Below are positions 1-10,071 of a stretch of 23,008 bases of DNA, piece by piece. The notes below the pieces were generated by a model. It ran no database searches. It had not been told where the DNA came from and worked only from the letters and a program-made list of their open reading frames with translations. Within the stretch, counting starts at the first letter, position 1. Each line of letters starts with the position of its first letter. The translations under genes were made by a program, and so were the position numbers. Source of the stretch: Phoronis australis (lineage: Eukaryota; Phoronida; Phoronidae); contig NMRA01001312.1 of NCBI GenBank assembly GCA_002633005.1, positions 1 through 23,008 of the forward strand. The letters are read 5' to 3'.

Positions 1-259
1 GGGGACCCTTTCCGTACAGACATGACCAAAAAGACGGTCGATGGTATTTGCCCTTTCATGACCTCTAGACTGATCTGCTGCTCTACTTCATAATCCCGCC
101 GTTACAGCTTGTATGTGAGGTGTTACGGTATTTTGTCAATACGGCCAATGATGCTTTTGGATACTTCTTATGTCAAGCACACACTAATTGAACGTTCAGC
201 ATCAGTTCAGTTATAACTTGACGGGCAAGTTAATGAGTTGACAATTTACCACTCTGGAC

Positions 260-345
260 ATTTTCAACTTCAGTTCCTGTCTGCGCTGGATATTTGGAAT
301 ATTGCGGTCTTAATGCTTGGTCGTCTCGACGCGACTTGTTTTCTC
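260..345 (+). repeat. Direct repeat, copy A (partner at 580-662)
   Basis: Positions 279-306 are identical over 28 nt to 596-623, and the similarity continues with small gaps on both sides (ATGCTTGGTC, then CGAC.TGTTTTC). The two copies are 317 bp apart. This could be two fragments of one dispersed element or an old local duplication. The sequence does not distinguish these. Confidence 0.75.
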
Positions 346-579
346 GGAGTCATGAGGAACAACTTGACCGATAACATGTAACTTTATCTCACTCACGATG
401 TGCTGAACGCAGAGTCCATTTGTAAAGTGAACATTAAATCAAAATCTGTTAACTGGCAGAAGACTGGACGATCATATGAAAACGAGGGTTGACTATCTCG
501 TCATGTTGAGCATGTTGGTCAATTTTTTACAAAAAAGTTTGATTAGATTGTTTTTAACGCAAACCAATTCATACAAATG

Positions 580-662
580 TTTTCATTCTCTGGCAGTCTG
601 CGCTGGATATTTGGAATATTGCGTTATGCTTGGTCTCTAGACACGACATGTTTTCATGAGTC
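580..662 (+). repeat. Direct repeat, copy B (partner at 260-345)
   Basis: Second copy of the repeat described at 260-345. The identical core is 596-623. The flanks carry small deletions and substitutions relative to copy A. Confidence 0.75.
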
Positions 663-1125
663 CAATCGAAAGGAGAATTTTCAACCATCTGACCGTCATT
701 TTTTCAATTTACTCAGTAAGCTTACTAATGGTTAGTCATACAAAAGTCACATTTGAAATTTGTGACAAACTGAGACCAAAGTTCGATGCGTTGGTTTGAG
801 ACCTTTTACAGGCCCACAATCACAACAAATGATTTATTTTCACCGCCACTGCTCTCCCAGCCTACCTCTCTAATTGAGAAATTTTGGAAGTATATGTAAT
901 TGTTATGTATGCAATATTGTAATGGCGTCTTCATGTGGACGCCACCATCTTTCGTAGTGACAACAAGATTTTTCGTCTACACCTATTTGGTCAATTGACC
1001 AGTTGTTGTGCACGTATAGCCCTTAGGCGGCGCTCCCCTAGGTGCCCGCTATTAATTGAGGAAGGGGGAGTGAAAATGACGAATATATTTTTGAAGAAGG
1101 CTATAAAAATTTTATGGATGGAAAG

Positions 1126-1207
1126 GTGTATGTGTGTGCGTGCGTGTGCTTGCGTGCGTGCGTGCGTGCGTGTGCTTGCGTGCGTGTGCGTGTATGTGTG
1201 TGTGGTG
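1126..1207. repeat. GT/GTGC microsatellite
   Basis: About 80 bp of imperfect GTGT and GTGC units, including several GTGC steps in a row. Alternating purine-pyrimidine sequence of this kind is a typical length-variable microsatellite. It produces a spurious open frame of Cys, Val and Arg codons. Confidence 0.95.
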
Positions 1208-1304
1208 AGAGTGGGAATGACTAGTATTTTTGTCTTTTTTGTTTACATGTTCTTGATACCAACAAATAAAAAATGAAAAGTAAAAAGTTACTTTTTTGGT
1301 TTGT

Positions 1305-1402
1305 TACAAATCGAGAATCAACTCGACGAATTGTTGAAAATAAGTAGGGATCTTTCCATACAACGCGCTTAATTTAAGCCCTACGTCCCTATTTATTTTC
1401 AC
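1305..1402. repeat. Relic related to the interior of the 9636-10071 MITE
   Basis: The stretch TACAAATCGAGAAT.AACTC is shared with 9776 onward. Both places then have GAAAATAAG..G followed, after a short spacer, by TCCCTATTTATTTTCA. Here the two arms (1333-1350 and 1386-1402) pair as an inverted repeat with about two mismatches around a 35-nt spacer. The MITE terminal inverted repeats are not found nearby, so this is either an internal fragment or a related shorter element. Confidence 0.65.
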
Positions 1403-1850
1403 TGAGCTAAGAGCCTAGTTTTCAATTACAAATTCGAAAACGTACTCAGTAGTCCATGTTCAAAATAAAGTGAGAAAAAAATATCACATGTTTAAGTAAA
1501 ATTCCACAGAAATAGTCAAATGATTTTGGAACTTTGTCGAGTACGTATTTGGGACTGCTTCCTTCAACAATGCACTGAAGCCTGATACATATGAGGCAGA
1601 GAGTGTTGCAAAGGGTTTTCTCTCTAAAGATGTTTTTCCTTGGTAGATACACGAACATCATGTGTATAGGTAATGGAACAGCTACTTCGCTTCATCCGTA
1701 GATGTTGCATCAATTTCCCCCATGATGTCTTGTTAGTCAATGTAAATGAAAGTGACATCACAAATTTTCTCAAACCCTTAGGTGGAAGATACAATTTACC
1801 ATAGGAAGTGTGGTCAAAGGAAAACGTTAGGTATGGTTGTCTCCAGTTAA

Positions 1851-1980
1851 GGTATTGAAGGTTCACTTTTTAAGGCTGGTATTGAAAGGGGTGTGTATTT
1901 TAAGACTTTTGGTATTGAAATGGGTATCTATTCCATGTTTGGTAAACATATAAGTATTGAAATGGGTCTACGTTTTGGAC
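1851..1980. repeat. Diverged short tandem repeat (GGTATTGAA units)
   Basis: The core (G/A)GTATTGAA begins at 1851, 1878, 1911 and 1953, mostly followed by GGGT or GGTT and a T-rich tail. The spacings are 27, 33 and 42 bp, all multiples of three. In the plus frame this reads as a degenerate peptide repeat of the form GIExG-aromatic. An in-frame TAA lies directly before the first unit, so coding status is doubtful. I do not recognise the family. Confidence 0.55.
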
Positions 1981-3861
1981 CTAGAGTTGTACACATTCGC
2001 TCTGGAGAAGCCCAAGGACAATTAATTTCAAACTACTGCACGTCTCCTGCGTCTACCACCGCCTGTATTAATGGCCAGTTTTTTCTTCTCCTTAACGTAA
2101 GTTTAAACTTGAATTAAATTAATTAAAATGTCATTCAACATCTTGGGATCTTTTGAGCGATTTTGGTTTTTTCGCGAGTTTCTTGGGCTCTTGCAACGCA
2201 GCCCTTGTCTATACTTTACAAAACGTTTTGGCCTATCACCAAATGCAATTCAACCGATCGATGAAGTTTATAAATGCGGATGAAGTGAACTAAAAACCGC
2301 CTACTATGTTTACTCTCTAACACGTACTCCAGTGTGTACATTTTATTGAAATCACCCGACAGTATGTGAACAAAGCGTTAGACAAATATGTGGTAAAGTT
2401 AAAAAAATCTCAAACGATCGTTTAGAGAATAGTTTTGTGATCAGAAAGTTTGCTTTAATTGACATCGAGACGAAAGGATTGCATTGTCATATTTGTCTGC
2501 ATTGTTCAAACATAATGCATGACCCAATTCATCCCGAACAGGCCTCCAGTATATTCATAGTCTCAAATTTCAGAGGCTACGAATGTACCTGACGTCACAG
2601 CCAGTTGCACCACGAAATCAATATTCCCAGGACACTTCATAGAGGAGAGCAGAAATAGTTGAAGCGGTGGCAGCTTTTAATTGGTGAGTGACCTATGGAA
2701 TATCAGGCATAGGCCTACAGTCTAATACATCAGATGGTTCCATCTGCCCTTAATGGTTTTTTCTTCACTAAACGAACATTGAGTTTAGCGTCGATAACTG
2801 TGATCACCGAGTTGAAGTTTTTAGGTGCTCCACTAATTTTTGTGAAAGATCGCCTGTATGGCGGCCATATTGGATCGCTCTTATGCGTCTTCTCTTTTTA
2901 CATATTATAGTGTCATTCAGGGTTTCCCCTGCGTGTAAACTTCTGGGTGGCCCGCCACGCTCCTTTTCCCCCGCAACTCGTAAATCATACTCAAATTGAC
3001 CACCACACACCTAATCGTGATGGGGAAACTTCACCGCCACGCAAAAATCACTAGTAAAAATGATCGCTAGTAATAATGAACAAGGACAAGTCACACGGCA
3101 CTTTTCGCCATTTGTGGATCGAAAGGGAAAAATAATAATTTTACAATGGTATCTTGAATTGTGCCCCGTTAAACACAAACATTCAAGCCCAAATCTCCTT
3201 TCTTACCTCGTTTCTGCCTCGTTATCCGACAATGCATATAAACTTAATACAGCCGGGCACCAGGCAACGACCTCGATACGAATTTTCTAAAATGAGACAG
3301 TGCCAGGGCTTGCTAATGAAGTAAGAAACGTAAGATTTCTGCTTCATTCATTTTATCGTGTCCGAGTTTACAAAAGACATTGTGAATTATACTGCAGGGC
3401 GTGACATCCAACTGTTTAATCAACCATAGCGCTGCGCCAAAATGACGATATTGAATATAAAGCAGTCCCAGATTGATCTGCATGGACTGCATTATACATC
3501 GTCTGCTACGCCGGCCAACGCCAACCCACTATCACTGATTTATGTTTAGCAAGACGATATGAGAGGAAGTTTCGTTACACTAATTAGTTTATTACGTCTA
3601 CAAAGTTCACATATTTTTTGTTCTATGTTTGTCGCTTCGTGGATAATTAAATTTTAACACTGTTTTTTTTTTACTCAAGAGTCAAGCACGACAGAGATCA
3701 CACTATGCTGGACACTTTGAACATTGCCAATTTCTCTTGCGAAATGTCCTTTACCCAGATACTTCTACTACATGATGCTCGGGTTAAGGACTTGTCTATG
3801 ATAAGCAAACTGCAACCAATTACATCTAATTTTCAAATTTTGCTTAGGGAATGTCTTCCGA
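1981..3861. other. Stretch without a supported gene
   Basis: The short frames here on both strands (for example 2804-3010 minus and 3060-3290 plus) have no recognisable motif, and I treat them as chance. A single ATGGCGGCCATATTGG motif (2858-2873) resembles the CCAT/YY1-like cores of the repeats at 6000-6330 and 9178-9520. The piece at 2919-2975 shares words with the tandem repeat at 3874-4062 (CAGGGTT.CCCCTG on the opposite strand, CCACGCTCCTTT on the same strand). Confidence 0.5.
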
Positions 3862-4062
3862 CCCCCCCCCCCCGATGGGAGGATCTCACTTCATCCCATG
3901 CTCGCATGTGGCGCCGGGGTCCACATCCGCGTCGAGCATTCACCACCACGCTCCTTTCGAGACCCAGACAATAGGGGGATCCCACTTCTCATATTCGCGT
4001 GCAGCAACGGGCTTTGCACCCCGTTTTGGCCATTTACCACCACGCTCCTTTCAAAACCCAGG
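3862..4062. repeat. C12 homopolymer and two-copy ~95-bp tandem repeat
   Basis: A run of twelve C at 3862-3873 is followed by two diverged copies of a unit of about 95 bp (roughly 3874-3968 and 3970-4062). Both contain GGATC.CACTTC near the start and CACCACGCTCCTTTC.A.ACCCAG at the end. Corresponding positions are offset by 94-96 bp. The three overlapping open frames here arise from the GC-rich composition and are not supported as genes. Confidence 0.7.
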
Positions 4063-4319
4063 GGAACCCTGAGTGATGACGAGTGAAGGGGGCGGAAAGA
4101 AAGGAAGACTGAGACCAATCGATTCCTGACGTTTTACAGATTTTAAGCGATCGAGATAATTGCATTGTAAGTTTTAGTGCTTTTGAACATTAAAGAGCAA
4201 CCGAGACACCCGCGCGTGTGTGCTAAATCAATGAGCATTATGAATTTACCACCGTCATTTTTACTTATAGTCGGTTAGTGAAACAACCTGAAAACATTAG
4301 CTATAGACTAGTAAACCAA

Positions 4320-5540
4320 GAAATAAATACATAAGTTATTAAATAAATAAAATAAATAATATGTGAAATTAAAACAAAATTTAAAATACTATATACAATG
4401 TTAACAAAGTTGAGCAATTAGCACCATAGGAAAGGAGACTATGTTTGATTCATAAAATTACGGATACTGCATTTACAGGGAAGCTCAGTCCATGCGTTTT
4501 CATGCTGCATAACATTCTTTAAATGTAGGCACAATCTCGCCTCCTCTGATAATGAATTCCACAAATTAATGCCATGTATTGGCTCTGAAAGATAGTAGAC
4601 CATACCGAGTAGTTCTGCATTGACAGATGTTTGTTCTATTGGATGATCTCAAGTTATATGGGGTCCTGCGAATTGTAAGAAGGTCCCACAGAAATGGAGG
4701 TGACGAGCGGTTCACAATTTTAAAAGCCTCTTTCAGAATCAGTGTCTGTCTGCCAAGCTCAAGAGTAGGTAGATTAGCTCTCAGTAATAGTGTTTCATAT
4801 GAGCTAGAGAAATCATCAAATACAAAACGCAGAGCCCTACATTGAACTCGTTCAATCTTATGTGTATTGACTTAGCCACAAAAATGTCAGATCAAAGCAC
4901 AGTAAAGAAACTGGGATAAAATAAAACTTTGAAATATCATCATCCGTCTACTAAAGTCTAGAATTCTAGCCAAACGCGGTAAAACATTGAGCTGAGCTCC
5001 TGCCTTTCGGCATAAAACTTTAACATGGTTGTCAAAACTCAGGTCCTCATAGTAATTTAACGTCCACCTCACTGGTGATTTTGGCTCCCTCAGCCTCGAC
5101 AACAGCCCTGAATACGTTCTTGGAGTCATGAAGAAATATAGAATGGAATTTTGATGGATTTGCCTCCATCATATTTTGCTTGAACCAGGTAATTGCTTTT
5201 AAAGACTCAGATGTCAGTATCATCCCTTATGCGAGCACTTGCTGAGAGAGTGTTATCATCGGCATAAGTATACAACTGTGCCTCAGTAAATAAGACACTG
5301 ATATCATTCACAAAAATATTGAACAGAACTGGACCCATGATGGACCCCTGTGGCACTCCCTTGACTATGTCTAGCCAATCGCTAGGCATTCCACCGATCC
5401 TAACACGCTGTTTCCTTCTTGACAGATAGGACCATAAAAAGGCACATGCTTGTTCACTCACACCGTACGCTCTTGATTCCTTGACCACACTTACTGTAAA
5501 TGAAGAAGTGCGAGCAGAGGAATTTTCCATTTTCATCTTT
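4320..5540 (-). mobile_element. 5'-truncated, frameshifted non-LTR retrotransposon (CR1/L2-like reverse transcriptase)
   Basis: Minus-strand translation gives the C-terminal half of a non-LTR reverse transcriptase. In order it shows SYLSRRKQRVRIGG, the GVPQGS..GPVLFNIFVNDI motif and the catalytic YADD box (codons at 5255-5266). Next come the thumb-like part KAITWFKQNMMEANPSKF, then DNHVKVLCRKAGAQLNVL, then the C-terminal RALRFVFDDFSSSYETLL and KEAFKIVNRSSPPFLWDL. The blocks lie in different frames, with shifts near 5215 and 5058, and an in-frame TAA interrupts at 4566-4568. The endonuclease and N-terminal RT parts are absent, as usual for 5'-truncated LINE copies. The AT-rich stretch at 4320-4400, TTTATT-rich when read on the minus strand, fits a 3' end. 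The element is dead. Family assignment to CR1/L2-type is from the motif pattern and could shift within that group. Confidence 0.85.
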
Positions 5541-6029
5541 GCTCAGTTGTGACATTCTAGAACTCCTTTCGGTGGAATTCCTGGTTAAAGGTTGTTTTAA
5601 TTGTTTTCAAGGTTATGTAGCACCCTAGAAAAAATTTCAGTTTTGGCAAAACGTCGGAACATCATATGCTTTATCCCATATATTTGTAAGTATGGGCATT
5701 TAATACGCCGTCTACTACGTCGTCAGATAAGTCTTGAAATACGGGTAAGTAGAGCCGCAATCCGTATACAATGGTAGAGGCTGTATTTCATAGTTGTTGG
5801 TGTGCGGTCTCCTGGCGCAGTAAATTGGCGTGTACGACGGCAAATTTGATTGACCTCGTTTATTTGGGTTACGTAAAACATTGGTCCAAGGCAGTTTTCC
5901 TTCATAGTCCAGTCATTCTATGGATGACCCGGAAATAATCGCAACAGAAGGTTTAATTTCTTAAATCGAATCCTTTCACATCCCGTAGCGTGAGAAAAAA
6001 GTCTACCGGAATCGGAGAAGCGGAAGATG
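5541..6029. other. Stretch without a supported gene
   Basis: This lies between the retrotransposon's truncated 5' side and the CCAT-motif repeat. The minus frame at 5723-5905 has no motif I recognise. It may be part of another decayed repeat, but nothing internal shows that. Confidence 0.45.
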
Positions 6030-6330
6030 GTTCTTCAAGATGGCGGACAAAATGGCCGTCAGATTTGCAGTTGACTATTATAACTCGAGAGGTTCACCTA
6101 TATTTTGTGGGTCAACAAATCCATTGGAAATAGTTTTGCTTGGCTGTGGTGACACCGTCCGCCATTTCCCAAGATGGTCGCCAAAACCACTTTGAGTCGC
6201 ACAACTTTGCACGAACAGATTAGTGTGTCGTCTTGACTTAAACATTGCATCATAGGTTTTCTGGGTCGACTATTGCGTTTGGCTAAAATGATTACTTCAG
6301 CCATTTTCTAAGATGGCCACCAAATTGTTC
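6030..6330. repeat. Repeat-like segment with three AAGATGG(C/T) cores
   Basis: CAAGATGGCGGAC (6036-6048), CAAGATGGTCGCC (6170-6182) and TAAGATGGCCAC (6309-6320) recur on the plus strand. CCATTT words upstream of the last two give local inverted symmetry. AAGATGGCGGC is the known consensus of the animal transcription factor YY1. The clustering, and the similar motifs at 9178-9520, suggest a dispersed repeat family rather than a promoter. No ends could be defined. Confidence 0.5.
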
Positions 6331-6612
6331 CTTCGTGTAAGAACTTCAGAATCCAGGAACACGCCGTCTTCACAGATTTCGTATCCTGATTTTCATAACA
6401 TAACGTAAAATTGCCGTGAGGACTTGACAGGGACCTCAGGGGCCTCACACTCCACTGATTTATCCACATTATTTTGAAAACGCTTTGTCCAGTCACACAT
6501 TGTGTGTCATAAACGAGATAAGCATACCAGCAGCTGACGCAGCAAGTAGAACTACTCTCGTTTATCACATAGGTGTTGACTCACAGTTGAACTGTGGTTT
6601 TCTGTAGACCCC

Positions 6613-6654
6613 AGACCGTCCCGAGTTGCACCATATACCAACTCCGGACGGTCT
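6613..6654. other. Near-perfect hairpin (16-bp arms, 10-nt loop)
   Basis: The left arm AGACCGTCCCGAGTTG (6613-6628) pairs with the right arm CAACTCCGGACGGTCT (6639-6654) with one mismatch, around the loop at 6629-6638. It is GC-rich in an AT-rich neighbourhood. It may be a relic of a foldback element or the junction of a transposon. No RNA gene is implied. Confidence 0.7.
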
Positions 6655-6851
6655 CTCACGACGATTAAGCATGTCTATTAAAATTATTTTTGTCTGACTC
6701 TGATGATTATGACTACCATTTTCAAGATTGTTAAACAAATAAGAACTTTCTTGGGTGAAAAACATCAGGTTCGCGTGGACTGAAGGGTCATTCTCCTGAA
6801 AAAACATTTGCTTTATCGAAAATAATTCTCTGCAATTAATTTAGTGATCTA

Positions 6852-8590
6852 CTAACCACACCAATTGACCGTCTGTGTTACCTCCAGATAATTGTAAATT
6901 CTAGTGAATACAGCAACAGTTGAGACAGGATGCCCACTACTAAGTCTGATTGGATTTCTGTGTTTGACGAGTGCCTTTGCTGTTTGCCAAAAATTGTGAA
7001 CTTCCTTCTTTGACTTGATCACCATGTTACCATTGAAGTGAATTTCAATTCCAACCACACCACCCACTCTTCGAACTGGTGGACTTGTCATTGCAATAAC
7101 CTTGTCTTTCTTTCTGAATGTGAAGTCTTTCCCACTCGACCCCTCCATAGGCAAGATAATCGCCTTCCCCGCTTCTGTGACATTTTGGCATTGACACGTG
7201 TGCCTGCTGTCACACCAGTAGCGATGTTCTGTGGTGTTTCCCTTTCAAGTGGGTTTCTGTTTTGTAGGAATTCAACAAGGCTGAGCATGTCTTTGTCATC
7301 CCGCAACTGTGTTGAATGTCTTTCTTTATGCTGCTCAGTTGTATCTCAGTTAAAAATCGTCACACTCTGCGTGGCACCATTTATACTTTAGCATGCTGGC
7401 AAGGAAAGCAGCCACTGTGCACGCTCCGTATGTCCCATTCCGCAACCGCTTGTTAAACCTCCTGTGGATTTAATGGTTTTCATGAGCGTTTGTTCAATTA
7501 CGAGGTCAAATGACAAGCCTTCCTAGAATCTGTCACTTCGTGTTATGGCATGGTGGCCGTTAATAAAGGGGCTGTAGACATCTGGGTGGGTGTCTTTGAG
7601 TTGCTGCTTCTGCTGCAAGTATATTATGCAGATTTTGCATATGAGTTGTGACCAGCAACTGCAAAGTAAGGCAGCATTTAAGAAACTGCTTTTAGGAGAA
7701 GTTCCTAATCTGACGTTATTTTTGCTTTTAGACCGATGGTTCGACTTTGGAAGGACAAGTCTGATTTATGTGCTTTGTTTTTTATGTCGGCCTATTCGTA
7801 CAAGACACTCCGACAAGCATACATCGCCGCTCGTAGACGTCACGCACGGACTATCATCATACAGCTTCAGACCAGCTTTCAAATCATCGAGTATATCAGT
7901 GGCCATTGATTCTTCTGACGAACCATTCTGTGTCACTGCAAATTTTGGAGACCTATACTCTGATACAGTCGTGTTTGAATATATTAGTAGCAGTTTGTTG
8001 GAAGCCAGAAGTGAACTCTCGTGAGGGTATTTCACTGTAATCCAAGGTTCAGAATCCGAAGACACTGCCTGCTCATTGCATGTCCCAGTGTATACATCTC
8101 TAGTTATGTGATCAGTTGGGATGTCTGAAGAATCTGTCTCCATATATCCTGACTAGCCAAAGTTTGTGTACAAGCATTGAATTGCTCTACGGAATCTGTG
8201 TGTTCTGTGTTGGTGACATTCGGGACTCCTGGAATTTCTGAAGAACCGAAACTTCTTTTTTCAAATCCTGAAGTCATTGGTTCTGGATTGGCGTTACTTG
8301 ATTTGTCAATATTTGGAAGTTAGATGTTGAATGCACTGGCTGTTCTGATAGCATTCAGTGCTGAGTCTAGCAACATAGGCCCCCTCACTGCTCTGTCCAC
8401 ACTTTTTCAGTTCGACATACGGATCACGCTTTTTGGTGCATACACTGTGGCAAGAACGTCTTGAAGCCTGGTGCCTGACATTACGTATCCAATACATCCC
8501 AGAAAGCTCATCTCAATATGAAATCCGCCAAGCCTAGCTAAGAATAAGTGACGGCAGATCAGTGTCGTTTGGTTTGCTGACACTAATTTC
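6852..8590 (-). pseudogene. Decayed copy of a multicopy, unnamed animal protein family
   Basis: Minus-strand translation gives conserved-looking blocks in order, broken by stops and frame changes. They are HIEMSFLGCIGYVMSG, then AVRGPMLLDSALNAI, a Ser/Asp-rich middle (7766-8143), MLPYFAVAGHNSYAKSA, YLQQKQQLKDTHPDVYSPF, GLSFDLVIEQTLMK, STGGLTSGCGMGHTERAQWL, EQHKERHSTQL, LSLVEFLQNRNPL, NIATGVTAGTRVN and DFTFRKKDKVIAM. In-frame stops fall at 8407-8409, 8320-8322, 7523-7525, 7388-7390 and 7346-7348, with frame changes near 7185, near 7630 and between about 7766 and 8143. From memory, these blocks in this order match a large protein family found in many copies in corals, lancelets and fishes that lacks a functional name. 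I cannot run a search to confirm. The number of stops argues that it is dead. The frame after KVIAM to 6852 diverges from what I remember and may be unrelated. Confidence 0.65.
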
Positions 8591-9177
8591 CTCTAAACTC
8601 AGTTACCTATGTTCATAAAAAGCATGCATATTAAACCAGTTGTGAGTACTAAGTGTTAAGCATTTAATTATTAACTTTTAGTTACACAAATTTATTTACT
8701 TTTCATCAACTTCAGGTGAAATCAGCAGCCAAATTCTCCACTCATGTCAGACGAAATCTTTGCATGGGAACAACTAATAAATATCTCCTATAACAGAGAG
8801 CAAAGCCACTTCTTGTCCAATGTAATTCAGGATTGGTGCAATGGGAATGAGCCAACAATTCCACCAGAATTACATATGTTGAAACAAATATTATTTTTGA
8901 TGCCTCAAATGAATATATTTTAGAGAAAAATATTTCAGTGTGTGAAATTTATTATGAAAATTAACTAAAGTCTTTTCTGAAAAAAAACAACCTTTATGTT
9001 AAATAATCTAAAATGCGATTAAAATTACACATTTAGTGCCTAAAAGTTAAAAATAATTTTTATAAACAATCAACTCATTAAGCCTGACTGTAGATTGTAA
9101 GAGGTTTTTGTGTAAATGCTTATCTGGTTACAAACAAAGTTTGCAGAATGCACATGCTGTAAGTTGGGGTTTTGAGA
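8591..9177. other. AT-rich stretch without a supported gene
   Basis: I see no coding frame of note, no tandem repeat and no clear inverted repeat. The 5' limit of the pseudogene on its right-hand side is uncertain, so its first ~100 bp may still belong to that copy. Confidence 0.45.
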
Positions 9178-9520
9178 GTTGGCGGCCATTTTGTCAGTCA
9201 TCTTGATTTTTTTCTCTCTAACCAGTGATCAACTGTACAGGCCAGATATTTTCAATTGTCCAACTTACAAAAGCATAGAATTTTTGCCATTTTCAGGGCA
9301 AAGTATAAAAAGAAATTTTGAAGCATGTACCAAATTGCCGTTTTGGCCACCATATTGGTTTTATTTTACGGAAAATTGGCATCTTTTGATTAGTATCCCC
9401 GTTATGAAAAGTATATAATGAATGGCAAGCTTTATTGCTTTATTTCCAGCTGTTACATAGGAGTAACATGCCAGAAAGCAGTAAACACCGTTTTGTCGGC
9501 CATTTTTTCTGCCATCTTGA
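9178..9520. repeat. Repeat-like segment bounded by GGCCATTTT-TC-CATCTTGA motifs
   Basis: GGCGGCCATTTTGTCAGTCA followed by TCTTGA (9181-9206) recurs as GTCGGCCATTTTTTCTGCCA followed by TCTTGA (9495-9520), 20 of 23 bases matching over the shared core. A third related motif, TTTTGGCCACCATATTGG, lies between them at about 9341-9358. The motif is the reverse complement of the AAGATGGC cores at 6030-6330. This fits a dispersed repeat. The overlapping open frames look spurious. Confidence 0.5.
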
Positions 9521-9635
9521 AAAACCGACTTCTGCCACACCAATTTGGGTAGACTTTTTTCTGGAACCAAGGGATGTTTGAAGATGCCTTTTATGCAAAA
9601 AACCTTCTGTTACAATTTTTTCAAGGTTGGGCCCT

Positions 9636-10071
9636 CAGTGCCCGGTTGCATGAAACAGTCCCAAATATGGACTCAACTAAGTTCCCTAAATCTACTGCGT
9701 ATTTTTGGACTTGTGGAAACATCGATAGACCTTGTATCGTTTTAGTTTCATTACTAAGTCAACTCTTTACTTTGATACAAATCGAGAATGAACTCTACCT
9801 TAAATTGTCAATATTGTCGAAAATAAGGAGGAATTTTTTCATGCAATACCCGCTATTTAAGGACTAAGTCCCTATTTATTTTCAATGAACTCTGGGATCA
9901 GGTTTTAATCATATTATTAGAAAATGTCATTAATCAAAGAAGAGCTCTTAATAAAGATGAAATGGTAGAAAAATATTACATCTGTCAGTCCATAAAGACA
10001 AAAATACCCAAAAAGACTTAGGGACCTAAGTTGAGTCCCTATTTGGGACCGTTTCATGCAACCGGACACTG
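9636..10071. mobile_element. MITE-like non-autonomous DNA transposon with ~57-bp TIRs
   Basis: The left end (9636-9692) starts CAGTGCCCGGTTGCATGAAA and continues with CAGTCCCAAATATGGACTCA. The right end (10015-10071), read as reverse complement, starts CAGTGTCCGGTTGCATGAAA and continues with CGGTCCCAAATAGGGACTCA. Roughly 50 of 57 positions agree. Directly outside are GGGCCCT (9629-9635) and GAGCCCT (10072-10078), a likely 7-bp target-site duplication with one difference. The 436-bp interior has no transposase and contains an inner inverted repeat (GAAAATAAG near 9819 with CTATTTATTTTC near 9872). The superfamily is left open: the CA start and 7-8 bp duplication would suit hAT- or P-type elements, but the evidence is thin. 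Confidence 0.88.

Larger units (their letters stand above)
1..1120. other. Non-coding region with one dispersed direct repeat
   Basis: I see no open frame with recognisable protein character here. The only structure I can support is the direct repeat at about 260-345 and 580-662, listed separately. The short frame at 935-1276 runs into the microsatellite and has no coding look (Cys/Val/Arg runs from the GT/GC repeat). Confidence 0.5.

Noticed and set aside
1126-1207. CRISPR-like or satellite array at the GT/GC tract
   Set aside because: It is a simple microsatellite with no spacers. The window is eukaryotic, and no CRISPR repeats were seen.
1624-1866. Minus-strand 80-codon frame with somewhat protein-like composition
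   Set aside because: No recognised motif, no splice context that extends it, and it overlaps the start of the GGTATTGAA repeat.
3705-4118. Overlapping open frames on both strands around the C12 run
   Set aside because: The frames overlap in three phases and coincide with a GC-rich tandem duplication. No protein motif is visible.
7038-8024. Plus-strand frames of 117 and 144 codons at 7038-7391 and 7590-8024
   Set aside because: They are antisense to the recognisable minus-strand pseudogene blocks, and their own translation shows no motif.
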